Shown here: positions 35,982-43,514 of the stretch, one piece after another
How the letters are laid out: the number at the start of each line of letters is the position of its first letter
Position numbering within the stretch: the first letter of the stretch is position 1
Assembly: GCF_021864535.1 (NCBI RefSeq)
Contig: NZ_JAKJIC010000028.1
Span: forward strand, 1-43,816
Length of the DNA stretch: 43,816 nt
Direction of reading: 5' to 3'
Source of the DNA: Oryzibacter oryziterrae
GTDB taxonomy: Bacteria > Pseudomonadota > Alphaproteobacteria > Rhizobiales > Pleomorphomonadaceae
Notes under the pieces: model-generated
What the model saw: only the letters and a program-made list of their open reading frames with translations
Databases searched by the model: none
Told to the model about the DNA's origin: nothing
Made by a program: the position numbers and the translations under genes

Positions 35982-37042
35982 GCGTGCTTGCCTCCCGACT
36001 GTACGGACTGCTGCTGCTCCTCTTTGCGGTCCTTGCCGCCTTGCCCGCGCTTGCGGGAGAAGTGCCGCTGCCCAGCGACGTGCACCTGCCGATCAACGTG
36101 CATGTGTCGCTGCGGGTGCTCGACATCACCGATCTCAAGGAGACGGCCGGCGAAATGTCGGCATCGGTGGAATATGTGCTGCGCTGGACCGATCCGGGGC
36201 GCAAGTTTGATCCGCGCGCCGTCGGCCGCAACCGGCAGGATTTCGTTGCCGACGCCGCCACGGCCGAGCTCGATCGCGGCTGGAGCCCCAAGGTGCAGAT
36301 CGAGAACCAGATCCGCGCCCCGCGCAGCCAGTCCGTGGCGCTGTCGGTGGAATCGGACGGCAGCGTGCGCCTCATCCAGCGCCTCGACGCCGATTTCCGC
36401 GTGCATGTGGACCTGACGCCCTTTCCCTTCGACCGGCAACATCTGTCGCTGGCGCTGGTCTCGCCGCGCTATTCCAGTGACGATGTCGTCTTCATCGTCG
36501 ACGACGGCGACCGTCAGCTGTCGACGCTCTCCGACGACCTCTCCGTCAACGAATGGACGCCACGCTCCATGGTGCTCAGCCTCGAGCGTTTCTACGGCTG
36601 GAACAGCCGGCCCTTCCAGCGCCTGATCGCCACCGCGGCCATCGATCGCATCTGGATGCGCTATCTCCTGCAGATCTTCGTGCCCTTCTTTGCGGTGGTG
36701 TCGGTGTCGCTGTTTCTGCTGTGGGCACCCGATGAAGTGCAGCGCGACATGGCGGGCATCACCTATTCGGCACTCCTGGCGCTGGCTGCCATCAGCTTCA
36801 CCTTCGAGTCGAGCTATCCCGGCAGCATGTCGGTCAATTCGCCGATCGCCTTCATGATCTCGATCGGCTATTTCTACCTGATCCTGACGCTGGTGCTGAA
36901 GCTCGCGGTCAAATACGCGCCCTATCCGGGCAAGACGCGCTATCCCTATCTGGATGACGAAATCCTCGCCAACATGAAATACACGTTGCCGGGCATCTTC
37001 TTCGTGATCTGCCTGTCGTCCGTCGTCGCCATGCTGGTGTGA
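35978..37042 (+). CDS. Prokaryotic pentameric ligand-gated ion channel (Cys-loop/Pro-loop family)
   Basis: A 354-residue homologue of GLIC, ELIC and the animal Cys-loop receptors. It has a signal peptide (cleavage near ALPALA/G, residue 26), an extracellular beta-sandwich (about 27-225) with the family motif FPFDRQ at 149-154 but no disulfide cysteines (Pro-loop type), and four membrane helices: M1 about 226-250 with the conserved Pro236, M2 about 257-278, M3 about 288-312 and M4 about 335-354. M2 aligns with GLIC without gaps at its outer half (SALLALAAISFTFESSYP), putting Ser264 at 6' and Leu267 at 9'. The M3-M4 loop is short, as in other bacterial members. It overlaps the Cache sensor gene by four bases and ends 16 bp from recN. 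Confidence 0.92.
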   Translation: MSVLASRLYGLLLLLFAVLAALPALAGEVPLPSDVHLPINVHVSLRVLDITDLKETAGEMSASVEYVLRWTDPGRKFDPRAVGRNRQDFVADAATAELDRGWSPKVQIENQIRAPRSQSVALSVESDGSVRLIQRLDADFRVHVDLTPFPFDRQHLSLALVSPRYSSDDVVFIVDDGDRQLSTLSDDLSVNEWTPRSMVLSLERFYGWNSRPFQRLIATAAIDRIWMRYLLQIFVPFFAVVSVSLFLLWAPDEVQRDMAGITYSALLALAAISFTFESSYPGSMSVNSPIAFMISIGYFYLILTLVLKLAVKYAPYPGKTRYPYLDDEILANMKYTLPGIFFVICLSSVVAMLV

Positions 37043-37058
37043 CGGCTGGCGGTCAGGA

Positions 37059-38723
37059 TCACTCCCCGCGCAGCAGGCGGTCGGCGGCGGCGCGGGCTTC
37101 TTCGGTGATGCGACTGCCGGCGAGCATGCGGGCGATTTCCTCGCGGCGGCGCTGGCTCTCCAGCGGCGAGACGGAGGTGGCAACGCGCGAACCGCCGTCC
37201 ACCGCGTCCTTGGCGATCAGGAAATGATGGTTGGCGCGTGCGGCGACTTGCGGTGCGTGGGTCACCGACAGCACCTGCACCTTGGCGGACAGGCGGGCGA
37301 GGCGCGTGCCGATCGCTTCGGCAACGGCGCCACCGACGCCGGTATCTATCTCGTCGAATACCAGCGTGGAGGCCGAGCCCTTCTCGGCGAGGCAGACCTT
37401 CAGCGCCAGCAGGAAGCGGCTGAGTTCGCCGCCGGAGGCCACTTTCATCATCGGCCCAGGGCGGGTGCCGGGGTTGGTCTGCACCCAGAATTCCAGCGTG
37501 TCGATGCCGTCGGCGGTGCGGGTTTCCGGGTCGGCCAGCTGGTTGACGATGAAGCGGGCGCGTTCCAGCTTCAGCGCCGGCAGTTCCACCAGAACCGCCT
37601 CTTCGAGGAGGCGCGCAGCCTTCTCCCGGGCGGCCGACAGCTTGCGCGCCGCCGCGTCATAGGCGTTGCGCGTGGCGGCGGCTTGCTTGGTGAGCGCGGC
37701 CAGGCGATCCTCGCCGGCGTCGAGGTCGGCCAGATCGGCGGCCATGCGGGCGGCCAGCGCGCCCAGCTCGTCGGGTGTGACGGAGTATTTGCGCGCCGCG
37801 CCGCGAATGGCGAACAGGCGCTCCTCGGTGCGCTCCAGTTCGGCCGGATCGAAGTCGGCCTCGCGCAGGGCGATTTCGAAGGTGCCGCGCGCGTCTTCCA
37901 GCGCGTCGAGAGCCGTCGACAGCGCCGTCAGCGCGGGTGTTGCCAGCGCGGCCACTTCCGCCTTGCGTTCGAGGCGCCGCAACAGCGACGACAGCTCCGG
38001 TACCGGCGAGGCGGAGCCGTTGAGATGCTCATAGGCTTCGCGCAGATCGACGGCGACCTTTTCGGCGCGCATCATCACCTGCCGCCGCTCGGCGAGGGTG
38101 GTTTCCTCGCCCGGCTGCGGATTGAGCTTGCTCAGCTCGTCGACGGCAGACCGCAGGTAGTCGCCCTCGCGGCGGGCGTCGGCGATGCGGCGTTCAAGGT
38201 CGTTGAGTGCCCTTTCGGCGCTCCGCCAGGCCTTGTGGGCGTCGGCCACGGCCTTGACCTCGGCGTCGAGCCCGCCGAAGGCGTCGATCAGTCCGCGGTG
38301 GATCGCCGGGTCGATCAGGGCGCGGTCGTCATGCTGGCCATGGATTTCCACCAGCGCCACGCCCAGCTGCTTCAGGAGATTGGCGCTGACCGCCTGGTCG
38401 TTGACGAAGGCGCGCGTGCGTCCGTCCGCGGTCTGCACGCGGCGCACGATCACGTCGCCGCTGTCGTCGATGTCGTTGGCCTTGAGAACCGCGCGGGCCG
38501 GGTGGCCGCTGCCGAGGTTGAAGACAGCCGTCACCTGACCCTGGTCGGCGCCGTGGCGCACCAGACCAGCATCGCCGCGCCCGCCAAGGGCGAGCGACAG
38601 GGCGTCGAGCAGGATCGATTTGCCGGCACCGGTTTCGCCCGTCAGTACGGTCAGCCCGCGGGAGAAGCCGATCTCAAGCCGCTCGATCAGGACGATGTCG
38701 CGGATCGTGAGCGTCTCAAGCAT
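37059..38723 (-). CDS. recN: DNA repair protein RecN
   Basis: RecN, 554 residues, an SMC-like ATPase that works in double-strand break repair. The N-terminal P-loop GETGAGKS is at 29-36; two coiled-coil regions rich in Ala, Glu and Arg fill the middle (about 155-370); the C-terminal half holds the signature SGGELSRFLLALK and the Walker B STLVFDEIDTGVGG, then SVTHAPQVAARA. The end lies 16 bp from the convergent ion-channel gene with no clear terminator between. On the minus strand the order is lpxC, bamD, recN, the usual alphaproteobacterial order, but turned against ftsZ. Confidence 0.96.
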   Translation of the reverse strand: MLETLTIRDIVLIERLEIGFSRGLTVLTGETGAGKSILLDALSLALGGRGDAGLVRHGADQGQVTAVFNLGSGHPARAVLKANDIDDSGDVIVRRVQTADGRTRAFVNDQAVSANLLKQLGVALVEIHGQHDDRALIDPAIHRGLIDAFGGLDAEVKAVADAHKAWRSAERALNDLERRIADARREGDYLRSAVDELSKLNPQPGEETTLAERRQVMMRAEKVAVDLREAYEHLNGSASPVPELSSLLRRLERKAEVAALATPALTALSTALDALEDARGTFEIALREADFDPAELERTEERLFAIRGAARKYSVTPDELGALAARMAADLADLDAGEDRLAALTKQAAATRNAYDAAARKLSAAREKAARLLEEAVLVELPALKLERARFIVNQLADPETRTADGIDTLEFWVQTNPGTRPGPMMKVASGGELSRFLLALKVCLAEKGSASTLVFDEIDTGVGGAVAEAIGTRLARLSAKVQVLSVTHAPQVAARANHHFLIAKDAVDGGSRVATSVSPLESQRRREEIARMLAGSRITEEARAAADRLLRGE

Positions 38724-38732
38724 GTCGCCTCG

Positions 38733-39560
38733 TCAGAGAACGATCGCCTTGAAGGCCTTGGAAATCCAGGACTGGCCGTTTTCACGCGGCTCAAGACCCT
38801 TGGTCTGCAGGAGCGTGTAGGCATCCTTGTACCAGCGGCTGTCCGGATAATTGTGGCCAAGCACGGCGGCAGCGGTCTGCGCTTCGTCCACCACGCCCAA
38901 GGCGAAATAGGCTTCGGTCAGGCGTTCCAGCGCTTCTTCCACATGACGCGTGGTCTGATACTGGGTGATCACGGTCTTGAAGCGGTTGATGGCGCCAATG
39001 TACTGGTTGCGGTTCAGATAGTAGCGGCCGACTTCCATTTCCTTGCCGGCGAGCTGGTCGCGGGCGATGTCCATGCGCTTCTTGCCCTCGGCCGCATAGG
39101 GGCTGTCGGGATAGCGCTGAACCAGCTCGCTCATGGAGTCCAGGGCCTGCTGCGTCTGCTTCTGGTCGCGCGTGACGTCCGGGATCTGGTTGAAATAGGA
39201 CTGGGCGATCATCCACTGCGCGTAGGCAGCATCCTCGGAGCCGGGATAGAGCGCCAGATAGCGCTTGCCCGAGGTGATGGCGCTGGTGAAGTCGCCGCGC
39301 GTGTAGTTGGTGTAGGTCGTCATGATCAGTGACTTGCGCGCCCACTCCGAATAGGGGTGCTGCTGATCGACTTCCTCGAATTTCTTGGTCGCGCCCTTGT
39401 AGTCGCCCTGCTGCAGATAGGCGATGCCGGCGTTGTAGTTCACTTCCGCCGGTGTATCGACGAAAGGCGCCAGGGGCTCATCGGACGAACATCCGCCGAG
39501 AATAGCGACGCCGGCCAGAACTCCGAGAATGGCGGCGGAACGAACGATACTCTGCCTCAT
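38733..39560 (-). CDS. bamD: Outer membrane assembly lipoprotein BamD
   Basis: BamD, 275 residues, an outer-membrane lipoprotein of the BAM complex that inserts beta-barrel proteins. The signal peptide ends in a lipobox (ILGGC, Cys24), followed by TPR repeats: YNAGIAYLQQGDYKGATKKFEEVDQQHPYS and later AINRFKTVITQYQTT, with the family block AYAQWMIAQSYFNQIPDVTRDQ. I set the start at 39560, which gives a proper lipoprotein signal; a longer frame to 39623 adds 21 polar residues that do not fit. recN follows 9 bp downstream. Confidence 0.95.
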   Translation of the reverse strand: MRQSIVRSAAILGVLAGVAILGGCSSDEPLAPFVDTPAEVNYNAGIAYLQQGDYKGATKKFEEVDQQHPYSEWARKSLIMTTYTNYTRGDFTSAITSGKRYLALYPGSEDAAYAQWMIAQSYFNQIPDVTRDQKQTQQALDSMSELVQRYPDSPYAAEGKKRMDIARDQLAGKEMEVGRYYLNRNQYIGAINRFKTVITQYQTTRHVEEALERLTEAYFALGVVDEAQTAAAVLGHNYPDSRWYKDAYTLLQTKGLEPRENGQSWISKAFKAIVL

Positions 39561-39909
39561 GAACACCCCATCGCGGCGAAGCCGCTCCCGGCAAATCAAC
39601 TCAAAACGCCTTGCGGCAACCATACGGCGCCCCGGATCGAAGCAAAGCCCCGGATCAGCAGGACAAATAGCGTGAACGATCCGGGTTCTTGTAGCTCAAC
39701 TCGCTGTGCGATGCTACTGCCGCCAAGGGCGAATCCACGTCCGCGTCACGATAATCCCAGATGAGCGCGCTATTCGGCCAGATTATGGCCACGCGCCTCA
39801 CGACGACAGCTTCCGCATCCAGGCTCTTCAATGAGACCAGCCCCAAAGCAAAAGGCCACGCTCAACAGGCGCGGCCTTTGCGATTCTCACCAAAGCGCTG
39901 AGTTCAGGA
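39561..39909. other. 349-bp gap between bamD and lpxC
   Basis: Holds the lpxC terminator at its right end (39847-39879) and must hold the bamD promoter. GCCCCGGATC occurs twice (39629-39638 and 39647-39656), and the second copy can pair with GATCCGGG at 39678-39685. A 63-codon minus-strand frame (39655-39846) has only a TTG start and no clear ribosome site, so I do not call it. No RNA gene was recognised. Confidence 0.5.
39847..39879 (-). terminator. Terminator after lpxC
   Basis: On the minus strand AAAGGCCGCGC pairs with GCGTGGCCTTT (11 bp with one G-T pair, 7-nt loop; plus-strand arms 39851-39861 and 39869-39879) and runs into TTTTGCTTT. It lies 31 bp after the lpxC stop and separates lpxC from bamD. 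Confidence 0.85.
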
Positions 39910-40842
39910 TCAGTCGCGAACCGGGGCCATCGTCGCCGCCACCAGGCTGCTGGTCGCACCGCGACGGGCAGCCGGCTGACGGACGATCTCGTAAGCCGAC
40001 GTATCGGCCAGAAGCGCCTTCACAGCCATCCAGTTCAGCTTGTGGCCGCCCTTGTAGGAGCGGAAGTGGCCGATAAAGGGCTTGCCCAGGAGCGACAGAT
40101 CGCCCACGGCATCCAGCGTCTTGTGGCGCACGAACTCGTCCGCCCAGCGCAGGCCTTCCGGATTGAGAATGCGGTCCTCGCCGATGGCGACGGAATTGTC
40201 CAGCGACGAGCCGAGCGCAAAGCCCATCTTCCAGAGCTTCTCAACGTCGGCCATGAAACCGAAGGTGCGGGCGCGGGCGATGTCATTGGTGAAGCTGTCG
40301 GGGCTCAGATCCAGCACATAGGACTGGCGGCCGATCAGCGGCGACTTGAAGTCGATGGTCACGTCATAGCGCGTCCCGTCGAAGGGCAGGAACTCGAGGA
40401 GAGCGTCACCGGCTTCGAGGCGCACGGGCTTGACGACGCGGATCACCTCGCGCGCGTCGGACAGCGTGCGCAGGCCCACATCGGCCAGCATGGCGATGAA
40501 GGCGGCCGAGCAGCCGTCGGCGATCGGCATTTCCGGGCCGTCGATCTCCACCACCACATTGTCCAGGCCGACAGCGGCAAAGGCGGCCATCAGATGCTCG
40601 ATGGTGGCCACCGACTGTCCCTCGGCGCCGATCACCGTGCAGAGCTCGGTAGCGACCACATGGGTGTGCAGAGCGGGGATCTCGATGTCCTTGCCGTTGT
40701 CCAGCGTGCGCACGAAGACGACCCCGCGATCGGCCTCGGCAGGATGGAGCACGATCGTTGCAGGCTTGCCCGAATGCACACCGATGCCGGAATAGCGTGT
40801 GGTGCGCGCGATCGTGGTCTGCTTGCCGAGAATATTACGCAT
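39910..40842 (-). CDS. lpxC: UDP-3-O-acyl-N-acetylglucosamine deacetylase
   Basis: LpxC, 310 residues, the zinc enzyme of the committed step of lipid A synthesis. The two-domain repeat is visible, with SGIGVHSG at the N-terminus, the first zinc histidine in TIEHLMAAFAAVGLDN, and the second site HKTLDAVGD with its His and Asp ligands; FVRTL, GPEMPIADGCSAAF and GFALGSSLDN are further family blocks. I use the ATG at 40842 (MRNILGKQTTIA), which gives a length close to that of E. coli LpxC; the frame is open 34 codons further up without family residues, and the ribosome site is weak. A strong terminator follows. Confidence 0.95.
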   Translation of the reverse strand: MRNILGKQTTIARTTRYSGIGVHSGKPATIVLHPAEADRGVVFVRTLDNGKDIEIPALHTHVVATELCTVIGAEGQSVATIEHLMAAFAAVGLDNVVVEIDGPEMPIADGCSAAFIAMLADVGLRTLSDAREVIRVVKPVRLEAGDALLEFLPFDGTRYDVTIDFKSPLIGRQSYVLDLSPDSFTNDIARARTFGFMADVEKLWKMGFALGSSLDNSVAIGEDRILNPEGLRWADEFVRHKTLDAVGDLSLLGKPFIGHFRSYKGGHKLNWMAVKALLADTSAYEIVRQPAARRGATSSLVAATMAPVRD

Positions 40843-41057
40843 GGACGGTTTTCTTTGGCCGGACCGGACGATGGCAACCGTGTCGCCGTGCGCCCGATTG
40901 AGGGAAACAACATTTGTCGCATCCCATAAAACACAGAGCCGCAACCAGAGAAAATCACTCTTTCTTACTGATTGTTACGATTTGAAATGATTTGAAAGTA
41001 ATGCGAAATCAATGGGTTGCGGCGACGGTTGAGCCGTCGCCGCCATGCGCATTTGCG

Positions 41058-42866
41058 TTAGATTGCCGCGGTCGCAGCCTCAAGCCATGCAAGATCGCTC
41101 GAATCTTCGAGCAGCGGCGCCAGTTTGGCGCGCACATCTGCGTGATAGGCGTTGAGCCAGGCGCGCTCGTCGGCGGCCAGCAGCGCCCCGTCGATCAGGC
41201 GGCGGTCGATCGGGCACCAGGTCACGGTTTCGAAGCCGAGCATGGGGCGTTCGCCGCCGGCAATCTCCTGCGGCTCGGTCACGATCACCAGGTTCTCGAT
41301 ACGGATGCCCCAGGCGCCGGCCTTGTAGAAGCCGGGTTCGTTGGAAAGCAGCATGCCCGGTTCCAGCGGTGTGTGACCGGTCTTGGCGATGCGGGCCGGG
41401 CCCTCATGCACCGACAGATAGACGCCGACGCCATGGCCTGTGCCGTGGTCGAAGTCGAGACCGGCTTCCCACAGCGGCTGGCGCGCGAGGATGTCGAGAT
41501 GCGCGCCGGTCGTTCCCTTGGGGAAGCGGGCCAGCGACAGGCGGATGTGACCCTTGAGCACACGGGTGAAGCGATCCTTCATCTCCGCGGTCGGGGTGCC
41601 AACGATCATCGTGCGGGTGATGTCGGTGGTGCCGTCCTCATATTGGGCGCCCGAATCGATCAGGAAGATCTCGTCCATGCGGATCGGCCGGTTCGACTGG
41701 GTGTTGACCCTATAGTGAGGGATGGCCGCATTGGGGCCGGCGCCGGAGATGGTGTCGAAGGAGATGTCCTTGAGGCTTCCGGTTTCCTGGCGGAAGCCTT
41801 CGAGCGCCTTGGCAGCGTCGATCTCGGTCAACTGGCCCTTCGGCGCCTCGCGGTCGAACCAGGCAAGGAAGCGCACCATGGCGGCACCGTCGCGCAGATG
41901 TGCGGAGCGGGTCGCCGACAGTTCCGCCGGGTTCTTGCGTGCCTTGGGCAACACCACCGGGTCGGCGCCTTCCACCAGGTCCGCCTTGCCCTGGCCGATG
42001 GCCTCGGCAATGGCGAAGGCGGCGGCCGACTTCTCGATCGCCACCTTGCCGGTGAGCGCACTGAGGGTGGTGAGGAACTCACCGGGCGTGCGCACGTCGA
42101 GGGCCTGTTCCAGATGATCGCGAATGGCGTTGCTGAGCTTTGCGCTGTCGATGAACAGATTCGGGCGTCCCGCTGCCGACAGGATGGCGAAGGACAGCGC
42201 CTGCGGGATATGCGTCACGTCGGCGCCGCGGATGTTGAACAGCCAGGCAATGGAATCGGGGCGCGTCAGCACCGTGTGGTCGGCGCCGGTCGCCTTGAGG
42301 GCGGCGTTGACCTCGGCAATCTTGGCGGCTGCCGACTTGCCGGCGACCTCTTCAGGGAACAGGGCGACCGCGCCCTTCGGCGGGGCCGGGCGGTCGGTCC
42401 ACAGCACGTCGACGGGATTGCCCGTGGTCGGCACGAACTCGGCGCCCACGTCGGCGAGATGCTTCTTGAAGCGCTCGACTTCCGTCACCGTGGTCAGCCA
42501 GGGGTCGAAGCCGATGCGCGCACCGGCCTTGACCTCACCCTTCAGCCACAGATGCGGCGGCTCTTCGATGAGGTGATGCGGCTCGATCACCTCGGTGTCG
42601 ACCTGTTCGCGCACCTGCAGCGTGTAGCGGCCGTCCACGAAGATGGCGGCCTTGTCCTTCAGCACGATGCACAGCCCTGCCGAGCCACCGAAGCCGGTCA
42701 GCCAGCGCAGTCGCGCGGCGCAGGCGGGGATGTATTCGCCCTGGTGTTCGTCGGCGAGCGGCACCAGGAAGCCGTCGATCTGCCGGCGGGCGAGCTCGGC
42801 ACGCAGCGCCGCGATGCGGCTTTTGCCCAGGCTCGGGTCGTTGATTTCGTCAAATGATTGGAACAT
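41058..42866 (-). CDS. pepP: Xaa-Pro aminopeptidase (M24B, aminopeptidase P)
   Basis: A 602-residue cytosolic M24B metallopeptidase that removes an N-terminal residue before proline. This is the long three-domain form, as in eukaryotic aminopeptidase P1: two creatinase-like N-terminal domains (about 1-310), then a pita-bread catalytic domain. Metal ligands are seen in LIDSGAQYEDGTTDITRT (two Asp), GTGHGVG (His), SNEPGFY (Glu) and IRIENLV (Glu). The ATG at 42866 has GGAGG upstream, so the few codons before it in the open frame are excluded. It is a single gene, about 215 bp upstream of lpxC on the same strand. Confidence 0.94.
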   Translation of the reverse strand: MFQSFDEINDPSLGKSRIAALRAELARRQIDGFLVPLADEHQGEYIPACAARLRWLTGFGGSAGLCIVLKDKAAIFVDGRYTLQVREQVDTEVIEPHHLIEEPPHLWLKGEVKAGARIGFDPWLTTVTEVERFKKHLADVGAEFVPTTGNPVDVLWTDRPAPPKGAVALFPEEVAGKSAAAKIAEVNAALKATGADHTVLTRPDSIAWLFNIRGADVTHIPQALSFAILSAAGRPNLFIDSAKLSNAIRDHLEQALDVRTPGEFLTTLSALTGKVAIEKSAAAFAIAEAIGQGKADLVEGADPVVLPKARKNPAELSATRSAHLRDGAAMVRFLAWFDREAPKGQLTEIDAAKALEGFRQETGSLKDISFDTISGAGPNAAIPHYRVNTQSNRPIRMDEIFLIDSGAQYEDGTTDITRTMIVGTPTAEMKDRFTRVLKGHIRLSLARFPKGTTGAHLDILARQPLWEAGLDFDHGTGHGVGVYLSVHEGPARIAKTGHTPLEPGMLLSNEPGFYKAGAWGIRIENLVIVTEPQEIAGGERPMLGFETVTWCPIDRRLIDGALLAADERAWLNAYHADVRAKLAPLLEDSSDLAWLEAATAAI

Positions 42867-43156
42867 GTCAGCCTCCGGACAGATGGGCTGTTGTGGCAAG
42901 CGGGGCCGGAGGCGTCAAGGCAGGACATCTTGGGTGGCCGTCACGATGACGCGAGAAGGCGGGCCAGATCCCATGGGCGAACAGGCCGTTCACAAGTTGG
43001 AAATACCTGTGGTCAGACTGTGGCTTGATATGCGGAATGTGTAAAATTTGTGAAGATTACTCGCTCAGCCATGCTGATTGCGCATATCGCTGATGCGTCA
43101 TACCCCCTAGGCCAAAAGTATGAGTTCGCCGATAATCAGACCGTAGAGGAGATTCG
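42867..43156. other. Gap between pepP and the small ORF pair
   Basis: A region that is slightly AT-richer around 43000-43070. It must hold the pepP promoter and any promoter of the small ORFs, but no good -35/-10 pair was seen. A small stem (CGCAT/ATGCG) lies near 43080-43096. Nothing else could be named. Confidence 0.4.
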
Positions 43157-43234
43157 TTGCGTCAGTTGGAGATCATGGCGCTTTTTGAAAACAGCCGGCG
43201 AAAGCCGACCGCCTTCATAAGGGTGCAGACATGA
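43157..43234 (+). CDS. Possible 25-residue small ORF
   Basis: A TTG start at 43157 stands six bases after GAGGA (43146-43150), a good ribosome site. The peptide is MRQLEIMALFENSRRKPTAF followed by IRVQT, basic in the middle. An internal ATG at 43175 with GGAG upstream gives a 19-residue form. Its stop TGA overlaps the ATG of the next small ORF (ATGA), which points to translational coupling. I know no family for it. It could be a leader peptide controlling the next ORF, or chance. Confidence 0.4.
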   Translation: MRQLEIMALFENSRRKPTAFIRVQT

Positions 43235-43422
43235 ACCGCTTTGCCACTGCGACCGCCGCTTCCATCCAGGGAAGTTTCGCCCGTCGTTCGAACGATATCC
43301 ATAGCAGCCTGCGCGACCGCCATGGTCTGCGTCAGTCGCATCTTGCCTTCGACTCCCATGCGCCGACGTCGCTCAGCTACAATCGCGACGCTGCCTGCCG
43401 GGTTGCCCGCGCGGGGATCTGA
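43231..43422 (+). CDS. Hypothetical 63-residue protein
   Basis: A small basic protein (MNRFATATAASIQGSFARRS at its N-terminus) rich in Arg, Ser and Ala, with no membrane segment and no family that I recognise. It starts inside the stop of the 25-residue ORF and is followed 49 bp later by a strong plus-strand terminator, which is the best sign that this strand is transcribed. A minus-strand frame (43162-43359) overlaps it but lacks such support. Alternatively the transcript may be a small RNA with no true coding role. Confidence 0.45.
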   Translation: MNRFATATAASIQGSFARRSNDIHSSLRDRHGLRQSHLAFDSHAPTSLSYNRDAACRVARAGI

Positions 43423-43471
43423 CGGACTTTGGCCGGTCCTGCGGGGACGGCCTCTTCAATGAGTTTCGATG

Positions 43472-43508
43472 CGGGCGAGGGTCACTGATCCTCGCCCGTT
43501 TCGTTTTG
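43472..43508 (+). terminator. Rho-independent terminator after the small ORFs
   Basis: A 9-bp perfect stem (CGGGCGAGG 43472-43480, CCTCGCCCG 43490-43498) with a 9-nt loop is followed by TTTCGTTTT on the plus strand. The only plus-strand frames it can serve are the small ORFs at 43157-43422. It also borders the prmA end on the other strand, but there it lacks a T-run. Confidence 0.85.
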
Positions 43509-43514
43509 TCCGTC

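Noticed and set aside
37224-39332. 702-codon plus-strand frame
   Set aside because: Antisense to recN and bamD; Gly/Arg/Gln-rich shadow.
39680-39720. tRNA-like GTTCTTGTAGCTCAACTC stretch
   Set aside because: No acceptor stem, anticodon arm or T-arm could be paired around it.
39655-39846. 63-codon minus-strand frame between lpxC and bamD
   Set aside because: Only a TTG start within the lpxC terminator tail, with a poor ribosome site and no family.
40992-42857. 621-codon plus-strand frame
   Set aside because: Antisense to the aminopeptidase P gene, whose metal-site motifs are intact.
43162-43359. 65-codon minus-strand frame
   Set aside because: It overlaps the small plus-strand ORFs; no ribosome site was seen, and the nearby terminator points to plus-strand transcription.
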